The notes under the pieces: model-generated
The model's database searches: none
Told to the model about the DNA's origin: nothing
The model's input: the letters and a program-made list of their open reading frames with translations, nothing else
Assembly: GCF_937888285.1 (NCBI RefSeq)
Contig: NZ_CALART010000091.1
Location: forward strand, 33,190 to 97,189
DNA length: 64,000 nucleotides
DNA from: an uncultured Aquimonas sp.
GTDB lineage: Bacteria > Pseudomonadota > Gammaproteobacteria > Xanthomonadales > Xanthomonadaceae
Direction of reading: 5' to 3'
Program-made: the position numbers and the translations under genes
Part shown: piece after piece, positions 34,350 to 43,027 of the stretch
Layout: every line of letters starts with the position of its first letter
How positions within the stretch are numbered: the stretch's first letter is position 1

Positions 34350-37208
34350 CTATGGGTGTCCCTTGCCCAGCCTACGGGTGGGCTCCGCCGCGCTGGCCAG
34401 TTCGTCGACGCTGGCGCGGGTCAGCGGGCTGTCTTCGCCGAGGCTTGCGAGCCGCTGCTCGAACACGCTGCGCAGCAGTGCGATCGCACGCCCTCGATCC
34501 GCCCCCGGTGCAGCGAGCAGGGACAGCGCCAGCTCACGCTCCGCTTCGGCGCGGCGCGGGCCGCCATTGGGCGAAATGCTGTCGCGGTATTCGGCGGCCA
34601 CCACCTCGGCGACCGCCAGCGCGCGCTCCGGCTGCCCGGCGAGACGCAGGGCGCGCGCCTGGATCACCCGCGTCCACGCCGTTATCTGGCCGAGCTCGGC
34701 CGCAAGCGCGAGGCTCTCGTCGATCAAGGGCAGGGCAGCTTCAGCGCGCTGCGCCGCCAGCAGGCCCATCGCCAGCGAATTGAGCTGGGCCGACAGCCGC
34801 GTGCGATCGTCGAGCGCGCGGCTCTGCGCGACCAGCGCACGCAGCGTATCGAGCCCGCCTTCGACCTCGCCGACTTCGACGCGCGCCATGGCCTCGGCCT
34901 CCAGCGCGTTGCGGGTCTTGTGCGAATCGGCGCCGAAGGCGCGCTCGAACAGGGCGCGCGCGTCGCCGAAGCGCTGCCGCGCCAGCGCGAACTCGCCGCG
35001 GCGGAAGCTGACCATGCCCCAGCCGAACAGGGCCTCTCCGCGCAGCGAGTCGCGGCCGTCCAGAGGGCCTAGCGCCTGCCACAGCGCGCGGTACTCGGCA
35101 TCGGCCGCGGCCAGCGCGCCCTCGCCGATCAGCAGCCCGCACAGCATCATCCGCGCCCACTGGCTGCGCGCGTGCTCGGGCCCGAGACGCGCTTCGACCA
35201 GCGCGATGACCTCGCGCTGTCGGGCCAGCGCGCGCGGAGTCTGCAGCAGCCCGCGCAGGGCCTCGACCTCGGTTTCGTAGAGCTGCAGGCGCAGGCCCAG
35301 CGGCGCCTGCGCGTCGAGCTGCACCAGCGCCTGTTCGACCGCGGCCACGGTCTCGCGTGGTCGACCCGCCTGCATCTGCGCGCGGGCGGTCAGCGCCAGC
35401 AGCTCGGCGCGTGCTGCCGGCATCTGCCATTCCGCGGACTGCAGATAGGGTGCCAGCAGGTCGATGGCCTCCTGTGACTTCGAGCCCGCCAGAAGCAGCT
35501 GGCCGCGCAGCCCCAGCTCACGCAGGGCCGATGGGTCGGGCGGCTGCGCGGGCGAGGGCAGCGGCAGCGCGGCCAGCCGACCAAGGCCGGCATCGATGGC
35601 GTCGCGCGCCAGCGCCAGCGCGGCCTGGTCTAGCATGAGCGCGCGCTGTTCGTTCGGCTCCAGAGCGAGCCCTGCCGACAGCGCTTCGGCTTCAGCCAGC
35701 AGACTCGCCGCCTGATCGAGCTGATCCAAGCCGAGGCTCGCGCGGGCGAGGTCCTGCAGCAACAGCAGGCGCGAGCGCGGATCGAGCTCGGCATTGGCGC
35801 GCAGACGCTCGGCGCCGCGCGCCAGCAGTTCCTGCAGGCTGGGCGCGCTGTCGCCCTGCAGCTGGGGATCTGCGGCGCTGAACACTTCGCCCAGAAACTG
35901 TCGCGCTGCCTCGGCCTGTGCCGCGCGCTCGGCCGCGCGCTGGGCCTGCCAGAGGCTGCTGCCGACGCCGGCCACGATCGCCAGCGCGGCCACGCCGAGG
36001 CTGGCGCTGGCCAGCGGCTGTCGGCGCATCCACTTGCCCAGGCGCTGCGGCCAAGGCGTAGGGCGGCTGCGCAGCGGGCGCTGCTCGCGCCAGGCGCGCA
36101 GGTCCTCGGCGAAGGCGGCGGCGCTGGGATAGCGCGCGGCCGGCTGCGGCTGCAGGGCGCGGTGCAGGATCTGCTGCAGGTCGCCGCGCAGCAGCCGCCG
36201 CAGCGCGCCCTCACCGATCCTGTAGTGCGCGGCGCCGGCGGCGCGCGTGTAGGCGCGCCAGAGCGAATCCGGCGACTCGCGCGCGGCCATCGAGCCCGCG
36301 GACTCGCCGAAGGGCGAGCGCCCGCTCAGCAGCTCGAACAGCAGCAGGCCGGCGGAGTAGAGATCGGCGGCGATGCCGACAGGCTCGCCGGCCAGCTGCT
36401 CGGGCGCGGCATAGCGCGGTGTCAGCGGTGCCGGCGTTCGCGTGCGGGTGAGCGTGGCGTCCACTTCGCTGTCGTCGAGCAGTCGCGCGATGCCGAAGTC
36501 GAGCAGCTTGACCCGCCCCTCGGCGTCGACCATCACGTTGCCGGGCTTGAGATCGCGATGCACGACGAGCTGGCGGTGCGCGTGGTCGAGCGCGTCCAGC
36601 ACCTGCAGGATCAGGCCGACGCGGGCGCGTGGGTCAAGCTGGAGGCGCGCGCAGTGCTCGTGCAGGCGCTCGCCTTCGACGAACTCCATCGCCATCCACG
36701 GCGCGCCTTCGGGGGCCAGTCCGGCGTCGATGAAGGCGGCGATGTGCGGGTGCTGGAGGCGGGCGAGGATGCGGCGCTCGCGCAGGAAGCGCGAGGTCAG
36801 CTCGGGCCCCAGCCCGCCGCGGATGCGCTTCAGCGCCACGCGCTGCCGCAGGCCCTCGATCTCCCGCTCGGCCAGCCAGACCTCGCCCATGCCGCCTTCG
36901 CCCAGCGGCCGCAGCAGGGTCCAGGGGCCGAGCGCATCGCCGCTGTGCAGCGTCGAGCTCAGCGTGGCGGGATCGGCGCCTGCGTCGACCAGGGTGAGGC
37001 GTTCGGCGGCTCCGCCCTGGGACAGGTCCACGTCGTCACGCGCGTGCGCCGCCAGCAGCGCGCGCAGCCGCGGCAGCAGGCGCTCGCGCTCGGGCTCGTC
37101 CTGCAGTTCGAGCAGCGCCTGCATGCGCGCGTCCTCAGGCAGCTCGACCAGACGCTCGAACAGGGCGGCCAGCGTCGCCCAGTCGGGATCGCTGCCCGCG
37201 TCGCTCAT
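34350..37208 (-). CDS. Serine/threonine protein kinase with TPR-like repeats (second copy)
   Basis: This 952-residue protein has the same plan as the kinase at 15.4-18.3 kb. The kinase domain covers about residues 97-375 (GEGGMGEVWLAE, K127, HRDLKPGN with D219, DFG with D237), followed by a membrane segment (LASASLGVAALAIVAGVGSSLW) and a long helical-repeat region. The paralogs are clearly diverged. Its ATG overlaps the stop of the ECF sigma gene by four bases. All catalytic residues are kept, so an active membrane kinase with a periplasmic repeat domain is expected; substrates are unknown. Confidence 0.9.
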   Translation of the reverse strand: MSDAGSDPDWATLAALFERLVELPEDARMQALLELQDEPERERLLPRLRALLAAHARDDVDLSQGGAAERLTLVDAGADPATLSSTLHSGDALGPWTLLRPLGEGGMGEVWLAEREIEGLRQRVALKRIRGGLGPELTSRFLRERRILARLQHPHIAAFIDAGLAPEGAPWMAMEFVEGERLHEHCARLQLDPRARVGLILQVLDALDHAHRQLVVHRDLKPGNVMVDAEGRVKLLDFGIARLLDDSEVDATLTRTRTPAPLTPRYAAPEQLAGEPVGIAADLYSAGLLLFELLSGRSPFGESAGSMAARESPDSLWRAYTRAAGAAHYRIGEGALRRLLRGDLQQILHRALQPQPAARYPSAAAFAEDLRAWREQRPLRSRPTPWPQRLGKWMRRQPLASASLGVAALAIVAGVGSSLWQAQRAAERAAQAEAARQFLGEVFSAADPQLQGDSAPSLQELLARGAERLRANAELDPRSRLLLLQDLARASLGLDQLDQAASLLAEAEALSAGLALEPNEQRALMLDQAALALARDAIDAGLGRLAALPLPSPAQPPDPSALRELGLRGQLLLAGSKSQEAIDLLAPYLQSAEWQMPAARAELLALTARAQMQAGRPRETVAAVEQALVQLDAQAPLGLRLQLYETEVEALRGLLQTPRALARQREVIALVEARLGPEHARSQWARMMLCGLLIGEGALAAADAEYRALWQALGPLDGRDSLRGEALFGWGMVSFRRGEFALARQRFGDARALFERAFGADSHKTRNALEAEAMARVEVGEVEGGLDTLRALVAQSRALDDRTRLSAQLNSLAMGLLAAQRAEAALPLIDESLALAAELGQITAWTRVIQARALRLAGQPERALAVAEVVAAEYRDSISPNGGPRRAEAERELALSLLAAPGADRGRAIALLRSVFEQRLASLGEDSPLTRASVDELASAAEPTRRLGKGHP

Positions 37209-37786
37209 GCGCCCTCGTCCAGCTCGGCCAGCAGGAAGGCGCGCGCCAGGTCCCAGCCGCGACGCACGCTGCGTTCGCTGATGCCAAGCGCGCCGCCGGT
37301 CTCTTCAAAGCTCAGGCCGGCGAAGAAGTAGGCCTCGACGATCCGCACCAGCTTCGGGTCGCGGCGCTCGAGCTTCTGCAGGGCCTGGTCGATGGCCAGC
37401 AGGTCGGGGGCGTCGGCGGCCGGCAGGGCCGTGCCCAGGGTGACCGCGATCCAGTCGCCGCCGCGCTTCTGCGCCTGGCGCTCGCGGGCGAGATCGACCA
37501 GCACCTGGCGCATCGCGCGGGCCGCCAGATTGAGGAAATGCGCGCGGCTGTCCAGCGCCGGTGCGCTGCCCTGCGGGAACAGCTTGAACCAGGCCTCGTG
37601 CAGCAGTTCGGTCGGGCTGAGCTCGGACGCGGAGCCGCTGCGCACGCGCCGGGCCAGTGCGCGCAGCTGGGCATAGGTCTGCGCCAGTGCGCGTTCACCG
37701 GCACCGGCGTCGCCCGCGCGCGCTGCATTGATCAGCGCGGTGAGCTCTGCGCCGCCGGCGGCATGCAGCTCGGCGCCGGTGCTCAC
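37205..37786 (-). CDS. ECF-type RNA polymerase sigma factor (second copy)
   Basis: This 193-residue sigma factor is of the same subfamily as the one at 18.3 kb. Region 2 includes SPTELLHEAWFKLF and MRQVLVDLARERQAQKRGG, and region 4 is FAGLSFEETGGALGISERSVRRGWDLARAFL. The GTG at 37786 is chosen because it overlaps the bioD stop as GTGA and gives the family length; the frame is open for 106 codons upstream inside bioD. It overlaps the kinase gene by four bases. The tight chain bioD-sigma-kinase suggests a shared transcript, though sigma/kinase control of biotin synthesis is not implied. Confidence 0.85.
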   Translation of the reverse strand: MSTGAELHAAGGAELTALINAARAGDAGAGERALAQTYAQLRALARRVRSGSASELSPTELLHEAWFKLFPQGSAPALDSRAHFLNLAARAMRQVLVDLARERQAQKRGGDWIAVTLGTALPAADAPDLLAIDQALQKLERRDPKLVRIVEAYFFAGLSFEETGGALGISERSVRRGWDLARAFLLAELDEGA

Positions 37787-38466
37787 GCTGCGCCGGCCAT
37801 GCGCCCGAGCGGGCCGAGGTCGAGCTCGGCGATCGTGGCCGGCGCCTGCCAGGCGAGGCGACCGAGGCAGGGCACCGGGATCCGCCGCAGCAGGGCTTCG
37901 AAGTAGTGCTCGGCGTACTCCAGCTCGGGGTCGATGACGTTGCAGATCCAGCCGGCGACGCGCATGCCGTCGGCCTGCAGGGCCGACAGCGTCAGCAGGG
38001 CGTGGTTGATGCAGCCCAGGCGCAGGCCGACCACCAGCACCACCGGCAGGTCCAGCGCACGCACCAGATCGGCCTGCATCAGCTCGTGGCTGAGCGGCGC
38101 GCACCAGCCGCCGACGCCCTCGACCACCACGTCCTCGGCCTGGCCGCGCAGGGCCTCGTGGGCGGAAACCAGCTGCGGCAGACCGAACTGGACGTGCTCA
38201 AGCCTGCAGGCGATCTCCGGCGCGGTGGCCGCCTTCAGGCAGACCGGGTTCACCAGCGCGTAGTCGGGCTGGCCGCTGCTGGCGCCGAGCAGGTCGAGCG
38301 CGTCCTGGTTGACCCAGCCGTGGCGGTTCTCGCGGGCGCCGGAGGCGACCGGCTTCATGCCGATGGCCGAGCGCCCCAGCCGGCGGATCGCGTGCAGCAG
38401 GGCGCAGCTGGCGTGGGTCTTGCCCGCGCCGGTGTCGGTGCCGGTGACGAAGCAGCTGAAGTGCAT
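37783..38466 (-). CDS. bioD: Dethiobiotin synthetase
   Basis: This 227-residue cytoplasmic enzyme closes the ureido ring of 7,8-diaminopelargonate with CO2 and ATP, the penultimate step of biotin synthesis. The P-loop variant GTDTGAGKTHASCAL is at residues 8-22, and the KPVASG and VEGVGGWCAPLS motifs bind substrate. No other bio gene is in the window. Its 5' flank contains a perfect 11-base inverted repeat shared with the divergent methionine sulfoxide reductase gene. Its stop overlaps the sigma gene start. Confidence 0.93.
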   Translation of the reverse strand: MHFSCFVTGTDTGAGKTHASCALLHAIRRLGRSAIGMKPVASGARENRHGWVNQDALDLLGASSGQPDYALVNPVCLKAATAPEIACRLEHVQFGLPQLVSAHEALRGQAEDVVVEGVGGWCAPLSHELMQADLVRALDLPVVLVVGLRLGCINHALLTLSALQADGMRVAGWICNVIDPELEYAEHYFEALLRRIPVPCLGRLAWQAPATIAELDLGPLGRMAGAA

Positions 38467-38493
38467 GGCGGACTCCCGGGTGAGCGTTCCTGC

Positions 38494-38532
38494 CGCAAGT
38501 CTAGCGCTGCGGCGGTGGCTGCTAGACTTGCG
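38494..38532. promoter_or_regulatory. Inverted repeat in the bioD/msrC divergent region
   Basis: CGCAAGTCTAG at 38494-38504 and CTAGACTTGCG at 38522-38532 are perfect inverted copies with a 17-base spacer. They may be a regulator's half-sites or two back-to-back promoter -10 elements (TAGACT on each strand). No known biotin-repressor consensus is seen. Confidence 0.5.
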
Positions 38533-38562
38533 CGCTGCGCTGACCGAGGAGGATGACCCCGC

Positions 38563-39045
38563 ATGTTCGAAGCCGCTGCCCTGACCGGTTCAAAGCCGGA
38601 ACAGTATGCCGCCCTGGTCGAGCAGGCCCGGGCCCTGCTGGCCGGCGAGCACGACCGCGTCGCCAACGCCGCCAACCTGTCGGCGCTGGCCTTCCATGCG
38701 CTGCCCGAGCTGAACTGGCTGGGCTTCTACTTCTACGACGGCCGCGAGCTGGTGGTCGGGCCCTTCCAGGGCAAGCCCGCCTGCGTGCGCATCGCGCTTG
38801 GTCGCGGCGTCTGCGGCACCGCCGCCGCCACCGGCCGCACCCAGCGCGTCGACGACGTCGAGGCCTTCCCCGGCCACATCCCCTGCGACTCGGCCTCGCG
38901 TTCCGAGGTGGTGGTGCCGATGTTCAAGGGCGATCAGCTGGTCGGCGTGCTCGACATCGACAGCCCGGTGCTGGCGCGCTTCGATGCCGAGGACGTGCAG
39001 GGGCTCGAAGCCCTGGCCCAGGTCTTCGTGGAGTCGCTGGCATGA
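38563..39045 (+). CDS. msrC: Free methionine-(R)-sulfoxide reductase (GAF domain)
   Basis: The 160-residue protein is a single GAF domain of the fRMsr type, which reduces free methionine-R-sulfoxide in the cytoplasm. The three conserved cysteines are C74 (KPACVRI), C84 (GVCGTAA) and C108 (HIPCDSASRSE), and NWLGFYFYDG is the family core. An AGGAGG precedes the ATG. It overlaps the next gene by ATGA. Other GAF sensors usually lack this cysteine set, so the assignment is strong. Confidence 0.92.
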   Translation: MFEAAALTGSKPEQYAALVEQARALLAGEHDRVANAANLSALAFHALPELNWLGFYFYDGRELVVGPFQGKPACVRIALGRGVCGTAAATGRTQRVDDVEAFPGHIPCDSASRSEVVVPMFKGDQLVGVLDIDSPVLARFDAEDVQGLEALAQVFVESLA

Positions 39046-39491
39046 GCGGCGATCGTCTGCGCAACGTCGGACCGAAGTCCGCGGCCTGGCTGCGCCAGGT
39101 CGGCATCCGCACGCCCGAGGACCTGGTCGCGGCGGGCGCGGTCGGCGCCTTCATGAAGGTCAAGCGCGCCGGCTTCAAGCCCAGCCTGAACCTGCTGTAC
39201 TCGCTGGAGGGCGCGCTGCTCGGCTGCCACTGGCAGCAGGTGCCCGAGGAGCGTCGCCAAGTGATGGCGGCCGAGGTGGAGCAGTTGAGCGCCCTGCTGC
39301 CGGACCCGAAGAAGAAGCGCCCCGGCGGCCCGGTCACCTACAGCGAGGGCCCTGCCATGCAGCGCGAAGGCGTCGAGGAGGAGCGCGGGCCCGAGCTCAG
39401 CTTCGGCTTCGATGATCCCTACGGCGGCAGCGAGGGCGGCGGCGACTTCGGCGGCGACAGCGGCCATGACAGCGGCGGCCGCGACGACTGA
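39042..39491 (+). CDS. TfoX C-terminal domain protein
   Basis: The first 85 residues of this 149-residue protein are a stand-alone TfoX-C helix-hairpin-helix-like domain (LRNVGPKSAAWLRQVGIRTPEDLVAAGAVGAFMKVKRAGFKPSLNLLYSLEGALLG region). The rest is an acidic, Gly/Asp/Ser-rich tail. Full-length TfoX promotes competence, but the N-terminal TfoX domain is missing here, so a competence role is not implied. The ATG at 39042 overlaps the msrC stop by four bases, and a terminator follows. Confidence 0.8.
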   Translation: MSGDRLRNVGPKSAAWLRQVGIRTPEDLVAAGAVGAFMKVKRAGFKPSLNLLYSLEGALLGCHWQQVPEERRQVMAAEVEQLSALLPDPKKKRPGGPVTYSEGPAMQREGVEEERGPELSFGFDDPYGGSEGGGDFGGDSGHDSGGRDD

Positions 39492-39551
39492 GACGCCTGC
39501 ACTTGCCCGCGCCGCGTGCGCGGGCTATGGTCCCCCGACAATTTGACGGAT

Positions 39552-39593
39552 CGGCCCGGCGCGCCCCGCGGTGCGCCGGGCCGTTCTGCTTTT
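39552..39593 (+). terminator. Rho-independent terminator
   Basis: A perfect 11-base stem (CGGCCCGGCGC at 39552-39562, GCGCCGGGCCG at 39573-39583) with a ten-base loop is followed by a T-rich run at 39584-39593. It ends the msrC/TfoX-C transcript before rnk. Confidence 0.8.
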
Positions 39594-39653
39594 GCGCGCC
39601 TGTCGGCGGCCGAATGCCGTGCGTGGCGCACCCGAATCCCTGAGGAGCCCCCC

Positions 39654-40067
39654 ATGTCCGCACGCCCCGAGCTGATCGTTTCCAGCCTCGACTATGACCG
39701 CCTCGACGCCATGATCGCGGCCCTGCCGCTGGCCCAGCGCGCCGCCGGCGAAGCGCTGGCGGCCGAGCTGGAGCGGGCGCGCGTGGTCGAGCCCAAGGAC
39801 CTGCCGACCGACCGCGTCAGCATGCGCAGCACGGTGAGCTTCGAGAGCACGCATGAGCACCACCCCTCGCGTCTGACCCTGGTCTATCCGCATGAGCTCG
39901 GCAGCGCGGCGGACCAGATCTCGGTGCTGGCACCGGTGGGCACCGCCCTGCTGGGCCTCAAGGTCGGCGACAGCATTGACTGGCCGCTGCCGGGCGGCGA
40001 AGTCACCCGCCTGAAGATCCTCGGCCTCGATTACCAGCCCGAGCGCGAGGGCCAGCTGCACCGCTGA
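39654..40067 (+). CDS. rnk: Nucleoside diphosphate kinase regulator (GreA/GreB-like)
   Basis: The 137-residue protein belongs to the Rnk family, which has a GreA/B-like C-terminal FKBP fold (RSTVSFE..., LGSAADQISVLAPVGTALLGLKVGDSIDWPLPGG) and a short coiled-coil N terminus (RLDAMIAALPL). It binds RNA polymerase and affects nucleoside diphosphate kinase levels in E. coli. The ATG at 39654 has GAGGAG upstream; the frame is open 46 codons before it. It is alone between a terminator and a convergent gene. Confidence 0.88.
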   Translation: MSARPELIVSSLDYDRLDAMIAALPLAQRAAGEALAAELERARVVEPKDLPTDRVSMRSTVSFESTHEHHPSRLTLVYPHELGSAADQISVLAPVGTALLGLKVGDSIDWPLPGGEVTRLKILGLDYQPEREGQLHR

Positions 40068-40073
40068 GCCGGC

Positions 40074-42359
40074 TCAGCGGCGCAGGTCCTCGATCACCCC
40101 GCCGACCTGCAGGAAGGCCGCGGAATCGCCGGCGCTGGTGCGCCCGTAGCCGAGGTAGACCGGCCCGAGCGGTGAATCCACGCCGAAAAACAGGCTCGCA
40201 GCGTAGTCGAGACTTGAGACTGAAGGTCGCTCGAAGGGCAGCCAGTTCTGCCCGGCTTCCAGGCTGCCGCCGACATACAGCGGCAGCGTGGCGAGCCCCA
40301 GGTCGTTGATGCGGCGGTAGAACAGCGAACGCGCGACGAAGGCGCGCGAGCCGACGCGCTCGCTGTCGCCGAGGCCCGAGAGCTGGCCGAAGCCGCCAAG
40401 GAAGCTCAGTGACTCGTCGGCATTGACGCCGGCCAGCGCCCAGTCGGCGCGGACACCGAGCAGCAGGGTCAGGGTTCTCAGCTCAACCGGCAGATCGGCG
40501 CGCAGGCGCAGCACGTCGGCGCGGTTGTCCGAGCCCAGGCCGGGGCGATAGAACTGCGTGGCGAAGTCGAAGCGTCCTCCCCGCGTGGGAAAGCCGACGT
40601 CGTCGAGGGTGTCGTAGGTGGCGGCCAGCACCAGGCTGGCGAGGTCGGAGTTGTTGGTGCGCTGGATCTCCGGCGAGCCGATCGCGCGGCGCAGCTGGCG
40701 GCGACCGTGCTGCAGCCCCACCGACAGCTGCCAGCGCGGATCCGGATACAGCCCGATCTCGCCGCCGGTCAGGAATTCGCGGCGGGTGAACTCGGCGATG
40801 CGCACGCCCAGCACCTCGGCCGGCTGTCGCGTCGCCTCGTACAGGCCGAAGGCCTGCAGGTAGTAGCGCCCGTCGCCGCCAAAGGGCTGGTGGATCTCGC
40901 TGTACAGGCCGGAACGGCGGCCCAGGTTGACGCGCGATCGCCATTCGCGGCCGCGCTCGTCGAGGCCGGTCAGGCGCAGGTCGGCGCTGGCCTGGTAGCT
41001 GCTGCGGCCGCTGAAGTCGTCGCCCAGCGCAAAGCCGAAGTGCACAAAGCCCGGTCCCCAGCCCTTGTCGACCGGCTGCACCTCGATCACCGCCGAATCG
41101 GCATCGCGCAGCAGGCGGTAGTTGATGCGCTCGTAGTCGCCGCCGGCCATGGCCTCGTCGAGCCGCGCCTCCAGCGAGTCCAGATCGAGCGCGCCGGGCT
41201 CGAGATCACCCAGCAACTTGCGCAGGCGCAGGGCCGAGCGCGAGCGCTCGGCGCTGACCTCGAAGCGCGCGACCTGGAGGGCCTCGCGCTCGCTGGCGCG
41301 GCGCAGGGCGAGGTGCTCGGCCCAGGCGCGCTCGTCCAGCGCCAGCGGCAGCAGCGCCGGCAGCGCGGCTTCGGCCGCGGCGCGCCCGATGGCGATGGTC
41401 GACAGGCTGTTCTCGAAGTCGGCTGAGGAGAACTCGCCGAGCTCGGGGCGGATCAGCACGTCGTCGGGATGCAGCTCGGCGAGGATGCGGTCGGTTTCAT
41501 GCTTCATCAGCACCGAGATCATCTGCACGGTCACCGACAGCGGCGAGCCGAGCTGCTCCTCCTTGAACAGCGGGGCGCCGACGTCGACCACGATCAGTCG
41601 CTCCGCGCCCTGTTCGCGCGCGACCCTCACCGGCACGTTCTCGACCACGCCGCCGTCGACCATCAGGCGGTCATCGACGCGGATCGGCGCGAACACCCCG
41701 GGCACGGCCATGCTGGCGCGCATGGCAAGCGCCAGATCGCCGCCGCGCATCACCACCCGTTCACCGTTGACGATGTCGGTGGCGACCGCGGCGAAGGGCA
41801 GGGGCAGCTGGCTGAAATCGTCGATGCCGGCCACGCCCAGGGTCTGCCGGCGCAGCCAGAGGAGCAGCCGGTGGCCCTGCAGGGCGCCGCGCGGCAGGGC
41901 CAGCCTTCGCTCGCGGAAGCCGAGCTCGGCGCCGCCGAGGTTGGCGAGGTCGTCGCGCTTGCGGCGCATCGGCCGCTGCGCGCGATCCGCGCTGTCGCGG
42001 AACAGTCGACCCCATGCGATGGCGCGCATGGTGGCCTCCATCTCGGTGGGCGACATGCCGGTCGCATACATGCCGCCGACCAGGGCGCCCATGCTGGTGC
42101 CGGCCACGCTGTCGACCGGAATCCGGTGCTCTTCCAGCACCTGCAGCACGCCGATGTGGGCTGCCCCGCGGGCGCCGCCGCCGCCCAGGACCAGGCCGAT
42201 GCGCGGGCGCTGCGACGTGTTCCCCGTCGACGGTTCTCCGCTGACAGCCGCGGTGGCCTCCACCGCAGCCGCGGCGGCACACAGGCCAAGGCTCAGCAGG
42301 AAAACGGACAGCAAGCACAGCAGGCCAGGTCGCGCGTCAAGCAGGAAAGGGCGTGGCAT
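40074..42359 (-). CDS. Patatin-like phospholipase with outer-membrane barrel (PlpD/type V-like)
   Basis: This 761-residue exported protein has a signal peptide (LLCLLSVFLLSLGLCAAAAA), a patatin domain (oxyanion GLVLGGGGARGAAHIGVL; nucleophile S89 in GTSMG; D235 in VDGGVVENVP), a POTRA-like linker and a C-terminal beta-barrel of the surface-antigen type (ending FLQVGGVIEDLRR). It should be a serine phospholipase carried by its own barrel. The start used opens the signal peptide; an upstream ATG at 42455 overlaps the DUF1415 stop as ATGA and would add 32 residues. It is the last of a three-gene run. Confidence 0.87.
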   Translation of the reverse strand: MPRPFLLDARPGLLCLLSVFLLSLGLCAAAAAVEATAAVSGEPSTGNTSQRPRIGLVLGGGGARGAAHIGVLQVLEEHRIPVDSVAGTSMGALVGGMYATGMSPTEMEATMRAIAWGRLFRDSADRAQRPMRRKRDDLANLGGAELGFRERRLALPRGALQGHRLLLWLRRQTLGVAGIDDFSQLPLPFAAVATDIVNGERVVMRGGDLALAMRASMAVPGVFAPIRVDDRLMVDGGVVENVPVRVAREQGAERLIVVDVGAPLFKEEQLGSPLSVTVQMISVLMKHETDRILAELHPDDVLIRPELGEFSSADFENSLSTIAIGRAAAEAALPALLPLALDERAWAEHLALRRASEREALQVARFEVSAERSRSALRLRKLLGDLEPGALDLDSLEARLDEAMAGGDYERINYRLLRDADSAVIEVQPVDKGWGPGFVHFGFALGDDFSGRSSYQASADLRLTGLDERGREWRSRVNLGRRSGLYSEIHQPFGGDGRYYLQAFGLYEATRQPAEVLGVRIAEFTRREFLTGGEIGLYPDPRWQLSVGLQHGRRQLRRAIGSPEIQRTNNSDLASLVLAATYDTLDDVGFPTRGGRFDFATQFYRPGLGSDNRADVLRLRADLPVELRTLTLLLGVRADWALAGVNADESLSFLGGFGQLSGLGDSERVGSRAFVARSLFYRRINDLGLATLPLYVGGSLEAGQNWLPFERPSVSSLDYAASLFFGVDSPLGPVYLGYGRTSAGDSAAFLQVGGVIEDLRR

Positions 42360-42451
42360 GGGGCGGATCCACTCGGAGCTGGTGCGCAGCATGCCGCAGG
42401 TGTCCGCGCACGAGTAGGTCGGAGGGCGCGCAGCGAGCGTGCCCGCGTCGC

Positions 42452-43027
42452 TCATTCGCCTTCGAACAGGCGCTCCCAGCCGGCGTGGCCCAGCGCGCGC
42501 AGGCGCTGCTGGTTGCGCTCGGGAATCGCATCGACATCGGCGCCGGCATCGACGACGCGGCTGATGCTGTCCTCGCGCAGCACATGCAGCATCGGCAGCG
42601 GCGAGCGGTTCGTGCAGTTCTCGATCGCGTCGACTGCCGCACCCTCGAAACGATAATCAGGATGGAAGCTGGCCAGCTGGAACTCGCCGGCATAGCCCAG
42701 CGCCTGCAGCAGCGCCTCGGCGGCGTGCAGCAGATCGAGGTAGTCCGCGAAGTCGGCGAGCAGGTCGGGAACCACCAGCAGGGTGGTCTCGACCTCGGCG
42801 CTGTCGTGCTGGCGCAGATGCTCCAGCTCGCGCAGCAGCTCCTCGACGAGGGTGTCGCTGTCGGGGGCTTCGCTCAGCACCCAGCGGACGCGCCCGCCGA
42901 CATGCGGCGCGCGCGCATACGGGCAGAGGTTCAGGCCGATCACCGCGCGCTCCAGCCAGCGCCGGCAGGCGACGAGGGCGGGATGGGCCTGCGCGCTGCT
43001 GTCACCGCCACTGCGCGCGGCGCTCAT
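42452..43027 (-). CDS. DUF1415 family protein
   Basis: This 191-residue cytoplasmic protein matches the DUF1415 family, from the N-terminal CRRWLERAVIGLNLCPYARAP and the central FHPDYRFEGA and NCTNRSPLPMLHVLRE blocks. The cysteine in GLNLCPYA and the one in ENCTNRSP are typical. Function is unknown. The ATG at 43027 overlaps the stop of the upstream TMEM175-like gene by four bases. Confidence 0.85.
   Translation of the reverse strand: MSAARSGGDSSAQAHPALVACRRWLERAVIGLNLCPYARAPHVGGRVRWVLSEAPDSDTLVEELLRELEHLRQHDSAEVETTLLVVPDLLADFADYLDLLHAAEALLQALGYAGEFQLASFHPDYRFEGAAVDAIENCTNRSPLPMLHVLREDSISRVVDAGADVDAIPERNQQRLRALGHAGWERLFEGE

Noticed and set aside
39042..39491. A competence regulator (TfoX)
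   Set aside because: Only the C-terminal domain is present, without the N-terminal TfoX domain, and no competence genes are near.
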